The notes beneath the pieces are model-generated. The model was given only the letters and a program-made list of their open reading frames with translations. It made no database searches and was not told the origin of the DNA. The position numbers and the translations under genes are program-made. This document shows, piece after piece, positions 7,412-15,063 of a stretch of 64,000 nt of DNA (positions within the stretch are counted from its first letter, which is position 1; each line of letters opens with the position of its first letter). Source of the DNA: JBEISR01 sp044371425 (GTDB lineage Bacteria; Planctomycetota; Planctomycetia; Pirellulales; Pirellulaceae). The stretch lies in NCBI GenBank assembly GCA_044371425.1, contig JBILTR010000002.1, positions 1-64,000 on the forward strand, given 5' to 3'.

Positions 7412-9307
7412 ATGAAGTCTGCCATGCAACTTACCGCAACCGCTCCGTCCCACAGCCGCGCCCGTCGGTCGCGTCCGAACCGTCCCTCTCGAAGTGGAGG
7501 GATCCTTTGGCTGGTGCTGCTGCTGATCGGCATTCTAGGTTCCTCGGGCTATGCCTATTGGCGGTACATGGAAGCCAAATCGGCTAGCCCCAGCAACCAA
7601 CCGGTGTTGCAATCGGTGATGCGAGGCCCCTTCGATCATATCGTCCTGGAGCAGGGGGAGATCGAAAGCAGCAGCAACGTCGAGGTCAAGTGCGAAGTCA
7701 AAGGGAAAGGGACCAGTGGCACACCGATCCTCTGGGTGATCGATGAGGGGACCTACGTAAAAAATGGGGAAGAGCTGGTCAAGCTGGATAGCTCGCAACT
7801 GGAAAATGACCTCAAAAGCCAGCGGATCACGCTGAGCGCTGCTGAGGCTCTGGTGATCAGCTCCGAGGCAGCCGTCAAGCAAGCGATGATCGCTCGACAG
7901 GAATATCTCGAAGGAACCTATCTGACCGAACGCAAAGCGATTCTCAGCGAGATCGCCGTGGCCGAGCAAGATTTGCGGAAGGCGGAGTTGAGTTTGGCAA
8001 GTGCCGAGCGGTTGGCTGCCAAGGGGACGCTCAAGTCGCTGCAGATCGAGGCGGAGCAGTTTGCGGTGCAGAATGCGCGGAACAAGCTGGATGCGGCCGA
8101 GGGGCGCCTGAAGGTGCTCGACGAACTGACCAAGGCGAAGATGCTGGTCCAGTTTGATAGCGACATTGAGACGAAGAAGGCCAAGCTGGATTCGGACAAA
8201 AATACGTTGGAGGAAGAGAAGAGCAAGCTGGATGAGATCCAGTCGCAGATCGAGGCCTGCACCATTCGGTCTCCCACCGATGGTCAGGTGGTCTACGCCA
8301 ATAAGTTTAGCTCGCGCGGCGGTTCAGAGTTCGTCGTGGAGGCCGGAGCGATTGTGCGGGAGCAGCAGACGATCATCGTGCTGCCCGATCCGACACAGAT
8401 GCAGGTCAAGGCGAAGATCAACGAATCGCGGATCACGCTGGTGCGCGAGGGGATGCCATCCAAAATCAAAGTCAACGCCGTTCAGGGCGACCTGTTGGGT
8501 CAGGTGACCAAGGTCAACAAGTATGCCGAACCGGGTAGCTGGTTCAGCTCCGCGGTCAAAGACTATGCCACCTTCGTGAAGATTGACCAGCCGCCCGAAA
8601 CGATTCGGACTGGGATGACGGCGGAGGTGCGAATCTTTGTCGAGCAGATCGACGATGCCCTTCAGATTCCGGTGCTCGGAGTCTACGAAATGAAGGGGCA
8701 CTATTTCGTCTTGGTGCCCAAGGGGAAGGAGTGGGAGACTCGCGAGATCCAGGTCGGTGCGACCAACGACAAGAACGTGACGGTTCTGAAGGGGTTGGCG
8801 GAAGGAGATCAGGTGGTCCTTAATCCTCGCAATCACCTCGATCTGATGGAATTGCCCGAGATCGAAGAATCGGAAGAGGAACGGAAGAAGATCTCGGAGA
8901 TGAGCAAAGCGGCGGCGGCCGCACCGGCGGCCGGTGGTGCACCGGGTGGCGCAGCGGGAGGTGGACCTGGCGGAGCGGGACGCGGTCCTGGAGCTGCTGG
9001 GGCGGGCGGTCCTGGAGCTGGCGGACGCGGTGCAGGGGGACCCGGTGGTCCTGGAGCTGGCGGACCGGCGATGTCTCCTGATGCGATCGCTGGCATGGCG
9101 ATGCAGCGATCGGACACCAACAGCGACGGCAAGATCACCAAGGACGAAGCCGAGGGGAGTGAGATGCTCAAGAGAGGCTTTGACGAAACCGACACCAACA
9201 AGGATGGCGCGATCGATCGATCGGAAATGGCGGCGGCTATCAAGAAGCGAATGGATCAGGCGGGAGCTGGTGGTGGGCGCGGCCCGGGAGGTCCTGGTGG
9301 TGGTTGA
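7412..9307 (+). CDS. MacA/HlyD-type efflux periplasmic adaptor with C-terminal EF-hand pair
   Basis: This 631-residue adaptor would link the inner-membrane ABC transporter encoded downstream to an outer-membrane exit duct. A GAGGAA 8 nt before ATG 7412 supports the start. Residues about 29-50 form the single N-terminal membrane anchor. Next come a lipoyl-like half, a long alpha-helical hairpin (about 125-285, with coiled-coil text), the second lipoyl half (IRSPTDGQVVY) and beta-barrel/MP domains up to about 490. Unusually, a Gly/Ala/Pro-rich linker (about 508-553) then leads to two canonical EF-hand loops, DTNSDGKITKDE (568-579) and DTNKDGAIDRSE (594-605), and a Gly-rich end. This suggests calcium binding in the periplasm. 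No TolC-like gene is nearby. Confidence 0.9.
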   Translation: MKSAMQLTATAPSHSRARRSRPNRPSRSGGILWLVLLLIGILGSSGYAYWRYMEAKSASPSNQPVLQSVMRGPFDHIVLEQGEIESSSNVEVKCEVKGKGTSGTPILWVIDEGTYVKNGEELVKLDSSQLENDLKSQRITLSAAEALVISSEAAVKQAMIARQEYLEGTYLTERKAILSEIAVAEQDLRKAELSLASAERLAAKGTLKSLQIEAEQFAVQNARNKLDAAEGRLKVLDELTKAKMLVQFDSDIETKKAKLDSDKNTLEEEKSKLDEIQSQIEACTIRSPTDGQVVYANKFSSRGGSEFVVEAGAIVREQQTIIVLPDPTQMQVKAKINESRITLVREGMPSKIKVNAVQGDLLGQVTKVNKYAEPGSWFSSAVKDYATFVKIDQPPETIRTGMTAEVRIFVEQIDDALQIPVLGVYEMKGHYFVLVPKGKEWETREIQVGATNDKNVTVLKGLAEGDQVVLNPRNHLDLMELPEIEESEEERKKISEMSKAAAAAPAAGGAPGGAAGGGPGGAGRGPGAAGAGGPGAGGRGAGGPGGPGAGGPAMSPDAIAGMAMQRSDTNSDGKITKDEAEGSEMLKRGFDETDTNKDGAIDRSEMAAAIKKRMDQAGAGGGRGPGGPGGG

Positions 9308-9344
9308 TGCCAGCAAGGAGGCGAAGTCGGCTGCGCCGGTGAAG

Positions 9345-10082
9345 ATGGCCTGCGCGGCAAAAGATCTGAAGAAGGAATATGTGCTCAAGGGCGAGACGGT
9401 GCGCGCTCTGCGAGGGGTGACCTTTGAAGTCCCGGAGGGGGACTACGTGGCGATCATGGGCCCTTCGGGTTCTGGAAAAAGCACGCTGCTGAATCTGCTT
9501 GGCTGCTTGGACCAGCCAACGTCGGGATCCTTGTTTCTTGGCACCGACGATGTGGCGAGGATGAGCGACGATCAGCTGGCCGACGTCCGCAGCAAGCGGA
9601 TCGGGTTTGTCTTTCAGTCGTACAACCTTATCCAGCAGCTGACCGTGGTCGAAAACATCCAGGTGCCGCTCTTCTATCAGGGCAAGCTGGGTTCGAAGGA
9701 GATCGCAAGGTCTATCGATCTGGCCAAGATGGTCGGCCTGGGAGAACGGCTCGATCACCGTCCAATGCAGCTCAGCGGTGGTCAGCAACAGCGCGTAGCG
9801 ATCGCCAGATCGCTGATCAATGATCCCTTCTTCATTTTGGCGGATGAGCCGACCGGGAATCTCGATTCCCGCACCACCGAAGAAATCCTGCAGCTCTTTG
9901 AGCGACTGAACAACGAGGGCAGGACGATCATTTTGGTGACTCACGAAGACGAAGTCTCCAAGAGGGCCAAACGGGTGGTGCGACTGAAGGACGGCATGGT
10001 GCAATGGGACAAGCAGAACACCCAAGCATCGCGGCGCGAGGCGGCCGAGCATGCGGTGGCCAACTTGCCTGCGGAAGGATAG
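9345..10082 (+). CDS. MacB-type ABC transporter ATP-binding protein
   Basis: This 245-residue ATPase energises the export system of this operon. It carries Walker A (GPSGSGKST), a Q-loop (VFQSYNL), the signature LSGGQQQRVAIAR, Walker B (FILADEPTGNLD) and an H-loop (VTHE), in the MacB/LolD/FtsE subfamily order. The frame is open far upstream inside the adaptor gene. ATG 9345 is chosen because homology begins at ACAAKDLKKEYVLKG. GTG 9339 is possible, as an AAGGAGG lies at 9315-9321. It begins 37 bp after the adaptor stop. The C-terminal about 20 residues (RREAAEHAVANLPAEG) are an extension. Confidence 0.93.
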   Translation: MACAAKDLKKEYVLKGETVRALRGVTFEVPEGDYVAIMGPSGSGKSTLLNLLGCLDQPTSGSLFLGTDDVARMSDDQLADVRSKRIGFVFQSYNLIQQLTVVENIQVPLFYQGKLGSKEIARSIDLAKMVGLGERLDHRPMQLSGGQQQRVAIARSLINDPFFILADEPTGNLDSRTTEEILQLFERLNNEGRTIILVTHEDEVSKRAKRVVRLKDGMVQWDKQNTQASRREAAEHAVANLPAEG

Positions 10083-10089
10083 GGACCCG

Positions 10090-11412
10090 ATGATCTGGCT
10101 GAGAACTGTCGAGCTGGGGGTGAAGAGTCTGTGGCTGCACCCGATGCGGTCGTTGTTGACCGTGCTGGGGATATTCATCGGCGTGGCCAGCGTGATCTGG
10201 CTGCTTGCAATCAGCAAAGGGATTGGCGACGAAGCGCAGAAGCAGATCGAAAGCTTGGGGGCCGATACGATCATCGTGCGGAGCGTCAAGCCGCCCAGCG
10301 AGAAGCTCAATCCGCAGGGGGTCACACCCTATGGACTGACGCGCGAGGAGTACGAAGTGCTCACCGCCAGCCTACCGACGCTGCGCAGTGCCCTGCCAAT
10401 TCGCGAGATTCGGCGACAGTTTCAGTATCGCGATCGAGTGATCGACGGCAGGCTGGTAGGTTGCACTCCCGAGTATGCCGATGTGAATCGCTTGAAGGTC
10501 AACCGGGGTCATTTTCTGACCGATGCAGAGAATTTCGCGCGAGACAGTCACTGCGTCATCGCAGCCAAGGTGGCCGAGCGGCTTTTCCCTTATGAAGATC
10601 CGATCGGCAAGAGGATCTACATGCCCGAGAATCAGGATTTCTACCTCGTGGTAGGCGTTCTGGAGCATCGCAATGCATCCGCAGCGATTGGTGGATCGCT
10701 TTCTTCGCAGGATTACTCCAGCGACATCTACATTCCCATCAACACCCTTCAGCAACGGATTGGAGATACGGTCGTCTCGCGACGCGGTGGTTCGTTTGAA
10801 GGGGAGATGCTGGAGCTCAATCAGATCACGATGCGCGTCAAGGAGATCTCGGATGTGAAGCGGACGGCATCGGTGATTGAATCGGCGCTCAGTTCCCACG
10901 ACAAGATGGAAGATGTCGCCGTGGTGGTGCCCCTGGAGCTCCTGGAGCAGGCGGAGACGACCAAGATGATGTTCATGGTCTTCATGGGACTGATCGCAGC
11001 GATCTCGTTGTTGGTTGGTGGGATCGGCATCATGAACATCATGCTGGCGACGGTGACTGAGCGGACGCGAGAAATCGGGATTCGGCGGGCTCTCGGGGCA
11101 AAGCAGTCCGACATTGTTCGGCAGTTTCTGGTGGAGACAAGTGTGCTGAGCATCGTTGGGGGGATCACGGGAATTCTCTTCGGATTGCTTTGCGGCCCAG
11201 CGGTTCGGGGTGTTCGGAAGATGGCCTTCCAGTATTTCCCGGACACGATGAATGCCCTCCCGGAAGTGGTGCGGGAAGTGAGTCCGAAGATTGTGCCGGA
11301 GTCGATTCCAGCGGCCCTAGGGATTTCGCTCCTGGTCGGCATCATTTTTGGAATCTACCCAGCGATTCGCGCGGCCAAGATGAATCCCATCGAAGCGTTG
11401 CGTCACGAGTGA
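10090..11412 (+). CDS. MacB/FtsX-family ABC transporter permease
   Basis: This 440-residue inner-membrane subunit starts at ATG 10090, 7 bp after the ATPase stop, with GGAAGGA upstream. The layout is that of MacB_PCD plus FtsX: one N-terminal helix (residues about 18-40, SLLTVLGIFIGVASVIWLL), a large periplasmic domain (about 50-290), and three C-terminal helices (TKMMFMVFMGLIAAISLLVG; the IVGGITGILFGLL region; ALGISLLVGIIFGIYPAIRA). The motif GGIGIMNIMLATVTERTREI followed by GIRRALGAK is a strong family mark. The final AAKMNPIEALRHE is also typical. Adaptor, ATPase and permease together make a MacAB-like mechanotransmission exporter. The substrate is unknown. Confidence 0.93.
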   Translation: MIWLRTVELGVKSLWLHPMRSLLTVLGIFIGVASVIWLLAISKGIGDEAQKQIESLGADTIIVRSVKPPSEKLNPQGVTPYGLTREEYEVLTASLPTLRSALPIREIRRQFQYRDRVIDGRLVGCTPEYADVNRLKVNRGHFLTDAENFARDSHCVIAAKVAERLFPYEDPIGKRIYMPENQDFYLVVGVLEHRNASAAIGGSLSSQDYSSDIYIPINTLQQRIGDTVVSRRGGSFEGEMLELNQITMRVKEISDVKRTASVIESALSSHDKMEDVAVVVPLELLEQAETTKMMFMVFMGLIAAISLLVGGIGIMNIMLATVTERTREIGIRRALGAKQSDIVRQFLVETSVLSIVGGITGILFGLLCGPAVRGVRKMAFQYFPDTMNALPEVVREVSPKIVPESIPAALGISLLVGIIFGIYPAIRAAKMNPIEALRHE

Positions 11413-11450
11413 TCAGGTTGCTTGCCTAGTGGACGCGAAGGATGTGGCCT

Positions 11451-11479
11451 CTGACAAGTTCGGGGTGCTGGTTTACAAT
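11451..11479 (+). promoter_or_regulatory. Sigma-70-like promoter upstream of the EamA-type transporter
   Basis: CTGACA at 11451-11456 and TACAAT at 11474-11479 are separated by 17 bp, close to the TTGACA/TATAAT consensus. The element lies 65 bp before the transporter ATG, after the end of the exporter operon. Confidence 0.5.
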
Positions 11480-11544
11480 GTGTCTGGGCAGAGTATGGAA
11501 CCTGCCGTGTTTCGGACACGAACGAGAGCGAGCGCGAGGGAGTC

Positions 11545-12675
11545 ATGCTGAATCTGCCGATGGCCCTGCTGTTTACCGCCATGACCTTTTTGAGTTGGGG
11601 GGTCTACGGCATCTTGCTCCATGAGGGCCAAGAGCGGCTGGGGCATTCTTCGCTTCGATCGTTCATCGGTGTAGGGATCGCCTACTTTCTGATTGCAGTG
11701 CTGGGGGCAGCGATATTGCTCAGCACGCGAAAAGAGAAGGGCGTCTGGTCGCTGTCTGGGATTCTGCTCTCTCTTTTTGCAGGCAGCGTGGGTGCATTGG
11801 GTGCGCTGGGGGTGCTTCTGGCGCTGACATTCAAGGGAGCCCCCATTTTTGTGATGCCTTTGGTGTTCGGGCTAGCACCGGTGGTCAATACCCTGGTGAC
11901 CAGTTGGATGGGGAAGACGTATCGCCAGATCTCGCCGAAGTTCATCGCAGGATTGGTGCTGGTGGCTCTTGGTGCCGTCGGTGTGCTGCTCAGCAAACCC
12001 GCCCCTGCAAAGGCAGCCACCACGGATGTGGCTGCAGCGGTGGCAACCGATGGATCGTCGACAGCCGCTGCCCCGGCGGCCAAGCCGGCCTCTGCCAATA
12101 CTTCCTGGAAGGTGTTGGCGTCGATTCTCATGGGGGCACTTTGTTGGGGAGCGTACGGCCCTGTGCTCCATTTGGGGCAGCAGAAGATGGGGGGGAGTCG
12201 GCTGCGTCCATTTTTCTGCGTTGGTGTTGCCTACTTTGCCATTGCCGTGGCGGCTCCACTGGCGATTCTGGCGGCCAATCCAGACGAAGGGTACTGGAGC
12301 TTCTCCGGGATGCTCTGGTCGATTGCTGCGGGGGCAGCGGGAGCGATTGGTGCCCTTGGGATCATTTTGGCGTTTACGTTTGGTGGCAAACCGATTTTTG
12401 TCATGCCGCTAGTCTTCGGATTTGCACCAGTGGTCAATACCCTTGTGTCGATGACCTTGGCGAACACATTCGGCAAGGTGTCCCCCATGTTCTTTGTCAG
12501 TCTTCTTACTGGCATCGCAGGTGCCGTGACGGTGCTTCTCTTTGCACCGAAAGGGAAGGGGCATGGACCGACCAAGGAAGAGCCGAAGGGGCAGGCGGAA
12601 GCTATGGCGAAGGATGCGCAGTCAGGGACTGCGATTCCTATCGCCTCGGCGCCAGACAATCCCCACAATGTCTAG
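11545..12675 (+). CDS. EamA/DMT-like transporter with two homologous halves
   Basis: This 376-residue multi-spanning membrane protein probably transports a small metabolite, perhaps a sugar, as in the GRP/RhaT side of the DMT superfamily. That substrate is inference. ATG 11545 follows GAGGGAG. It consists of two clearly duplicated halves of about 150 residues. Each has an 'xxWGxYGxxLHxGQ' start, a 'W(S)xSGxLxS' segment, and the long match IFVMPLVFGLAPVVNTLV / IFVMPLVFGFAPVVNTLV. A low-complexity Ala/Pro/Thr linker (about 150-188) joins them. Each half holds about five helices. A charged Lys/Gly-rich tail ends the protein. Confidence 0.8.
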   Translation: MLNLPMALLFTAMTFLSWGVYGILLHEGQERLGHSSLRSFIGVGIAYFLIAVLGAAILLSTRKEKGVWSLSGILLSLFAGSVGALGALGVLLALTFKGAPIFVMPLVFGLAPVVNTLVTSWMGKTYRQISPKFIAGLVLVALGAVGVLLSKPAPAKAATTDVAAAVATDGSSTAAAPAAKPASANTSWKVLASILMGALCWGAYGPVLHLGQQKMGGSRLRPFFCVGVAYFAIAVAAPLAILAANPDEGYWSFSGMLWSIAAGAAGAIGALGIILAFTFGGKPIFVMPLVFGFAPVVNTLVSMTLANTFGKVSPMFFVSLLTGIAGAVTVLLFAPKGKGHGPTKEEPKGQAEAMAKDAQSGTAIPIASAPDNPHNV

Positions 12676-12771
12676 CCATCTGGGGTCAAACGGATTTCCA
12701 ACGCATGGCGTCTAGATCGCCATTGCGCAGGCGCACCTCGCGTGCGAAATGACCTTGGTTCCGGCGCGGTA

Positions 12772-13301
12772 GCTAGCGTTCAAAAAGTGCCTGGCACCAA
12801 TTGGCCGTCATGCTAGCGTTCGCATGGCCGAGGCGGCGATGCACAAGGTTTGCTAGCGTTCAAAAAGTGCCTGGCACCACTTGGGAGTCATGCTTGCGTT
12901 CGCATGGCCGAGGCGGCGATGCACAAGGTTTGCTAGCGTTCAAAAAGTGCCTGGCACCAATCGTTCAAAAAGTGCCTGGCACCAATTGGGAGTCATGCTA
13001 GCGATCGCATGGCCGAGGCGGCGATGCACGAGGTTTGCTAGCGTTCAAAAAGTGCCTGGCACCAATTGGGAGTCATGCTAGCGTTCGCATGGCCGAGGCG
13101 GCGATGCACAAGGTTTGCTAGCGTTCAAAAAGTGCCTGGCACCAATCGTTCAAAAAGTGCCTGGCACCAATTGGGAGTCATGCTAGCGTTCGCATGGCCG
13201 AGGCGGCGATGCGCGAGGTTTGCTAGCGTTCAAAAAGTGCCTGGCACCAATTGGGAGTCATGCTAGCGTTTGCATGACCGAGGCGGCGATGCCACGGGGG
13301 T
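12772..13301. repeat. Tandem array of six 80-bp units with two 25-bp internal duplications
   Basis: Unit starts are at 12772, 12852, 12932, 13037, 13117 and 13222. Each 80-bp unit begins GCTAGCGTTCAAAAAGTGCC, continues TGGCACCAATTGGGAGTCAT and then GCATGGCCGAGGCGGCGATG. Units 3 and 5 are 105 bp because the 25-bp segment with AAAAAGTGCCTGGCACC is doubled. Units 2+3 and 4+5 therefore form a 185-bp higher-order repeat (12852-13036, 13037-13221). The core GTGCC-T-GGCAC is an odd palindrome. Copies differ by only a few bases, so the expansion is recent. It is open in one plus frame, but no start signal or protein family supports translation. Confidence 0.9.
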
Positions 13302-13559
13302 TGCGGGTGTGTTGCGAGGGCGGACAGCGGGTGCTGAACGGCCTTCGTCCCAGCACGGCGGCCGTCTCATTGGTCGATCATGGGGAAGCGAAAGCTGGGA
13401 GAACTTGGCGAAAGGTCGGTAGATTCCTGGGCAGAGGGCGGTCGGGCAGGATCCCGTCGTTATGATGAACTTTTGCGGAGGATCGACATATCCCCAAGCG
13501 CAGATCGCATCGACTCGATATGTCCCTCGCTTTCATTTTCTGGGTGTGGGAGTCCCTGC

Positions 13560-14843
13560 ATGCACGCCGACCGATTTCCGCGTTTTTTTCGATTGAAGCA
13601 AACCTTTCCTGCCCCTTCTCTTCCCGACCTTGCGGGGCGCGTGGATCAAGCGACTGGGGGCCTGCAGCTGGAGCGGAGGACCAAGCCGGGTCAAAGCATC
13701 GCAATCACGGTGGGCAGCCGAGGAATCCATGGAATTGACCGCATCCTCAAGGCCTGCGTGCAGCGGTGCAAACAGGCTGGGTTGGAGCCGTTTTTAGTGC
13801 CGGCGATGGGATCGCATGGAGGTGCCACTGCCGAAGGGCAACGGCGTTTGATCGAGGGGTTTGGGGTCACCGAGCAGGCGATGGGGTGCCCGATTCGCAG
13901 CAGCATGGAGACTGTGGTGGTAGCGACTGCCGACGAGGGCTTTCCTGTCCATTTTGATCGTCACGCGTCTCAGGCAGACCATGTCCTGGTGGTCAATCGC
14001 ATCAAACCGCATACCCGTTTCACCGGAGCCATCGAAAGCGGCTTGATGAAGATGATGCTGATCGGCCTCGGGAAGCACCAGGGGGCTTTGGTCTACCACC
14101 GTGTCATCATGAACTACAGTTTCGATCAGATCGTCCGTAGCGTGGCAAGAAAGGTGATCGACCGCTGCCGGATTCTGGGCGGAATTGCCATCCTCGAGAA
14201 CGCCGACGAACAGACGGCCGATATCGTCGGGGTTCCTGCCTCCGAGATTGAAGCGACCGAACCGCGACTGCTGCAGCAGGTTAAAGAATGGATGCCAAGA
14301 CTTCCATTCGATCATGCTGAACTCCTGATCGTCGATCGGATCGGAAAGGACCTCAGCGGCACCGGGATGGACACCAACGTCATCGGCCGCAAGGCGAACG
14401 ACCATGCAGCGATGGGGGACGAGACACCGAAGATCCACTTGATCTATGTGCGAGGCCTGACGGAAGCGACGCACGGAAACGCGACGGGGATCGGGATCGC
14501 CGAGCTGGTTCACCGTCGCGTCATCGATGGGATGGATGTGGAGTCGACGCGAGTCAACTGTGCGACAGCTGGGCATATCACCGCCGCCATGATCCCACTC
14601 GATTTTCCCAACGATCATTCCGCTTTGACGATGGCGATGTCGCAAACCGGTTGGGGGGAGCCCCAGGATGTTCCTATCCTCTGGATCCCCAACACGCTGC
14701 AACTCAGCCAAGTCGTTTGCTCCGAAATCTACTGGAAAGCGGCTCGCGAGTTGTCCCACGTCGAGATTCTGGATGAACCTCGCCCATTGCAGTGGACCCG
14801 CAGCGGTGACTTGGAGGAAATGTTTCCTACTGCGAGGCGATGA
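13560..14843 (+). CDS. LarA-family (nickel pincer cofactor-type) isomerase-like protein
   Basis: This 427-residue soluble protein belongs to the lactate-racemase LarA/DUF2088 superfamily, whose founding members use a nickel-pincer nucleotide to move a hydride on 2-hydroxy acids. ATG 13560 is preceded by GGGAG at 6-nt spacing. The frame is open to 13380, but that part is not family-like. Family blocks seen are TVGSRGIHGIDRILKACV, PAMGSHGGATAEGQ, RIKPHTRFTGAIESGLMKMM, GLGKHQGALVYH and GKDLSGTGMDTNVIGR. The overall pattern resembles the distant LarA homologue groups rather than true lactate racemase. No larB, larC or larE cofactor genes are visible nearby, so the cofactor would come from elsewhere. 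The substrate is unknown. Confidence 0.8.
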   Translation: MHADRFPRFFRLKQTFPAPSLPDLAGRVDQATGGLQLERRTKPGQSIAITVGSRGIHGIDRILKACVQRCKQAGLEPFLVPAMGSHGGATAEGQRRLIEGFGVTEQAMGCPIRSSMETVVVATADEGFPVHFDRHASQADHVLVVNRIKPHTRFTGAIESGLMKMMLIGLGKHQGALVYHRVIMNYSFDQIVRSVARKVIDRCRILGGIAILENADEQTADIVGVPASEIEATEPRLLQQVKEWMPRLPFDHAELLIVDRIGKDLSGTGMDTNVIGRKANDHAAMGDETPKIHLIYVRGLTEATHGNATGIGIAELVHRRVIDGMDVESTRVNCATAGHITAAMIPLDFPNDHSALTMAMSQTGWGEPQDVPILWIPNTLQLSQVVCSEIYWKAARELSHVEILDEPRPLQWTRSGDLEEMFPTARR

Positions 14844-15063
14844 AGCTTTCGTCGTCCCTGCCATCTGTGTCGGCTACCGCCGTCCCGGATACCCTATCCC
14901 TGTCGTCATCCCATGAGGATCTTCCTAAGGGTGCGTGGCGATCGGGTTGCGATTACAATCGCCTTCTTGTTGAATGGCTGCGTTGGACTGCGAACCAAGT
15001 GGATGCCTGCGTTCCATTCCTTCGCCGCTGTGGCTCGAATCGAATCTCCGAGGTAGACACACC

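Noticed and set aside
12801..13266. Repeat-encoded protein in the tandem array
   Set aside because: A plus frame is open through several units only because 80-bp and 25-bp lengths shift it into equivalent short frames. No ribosome site, no family and stops between units.
12772..13301. CRISPR array
   Set aside because: The whole 80-bp unit is repeated with almost no variable part, so there are no spacers. The repeat is too long and no cas genes are near.
13794..14864. 356-codon frame opposite the LarA-like gene
   Set aside because: Shadow; the plus strand carries the conserved family blocks.
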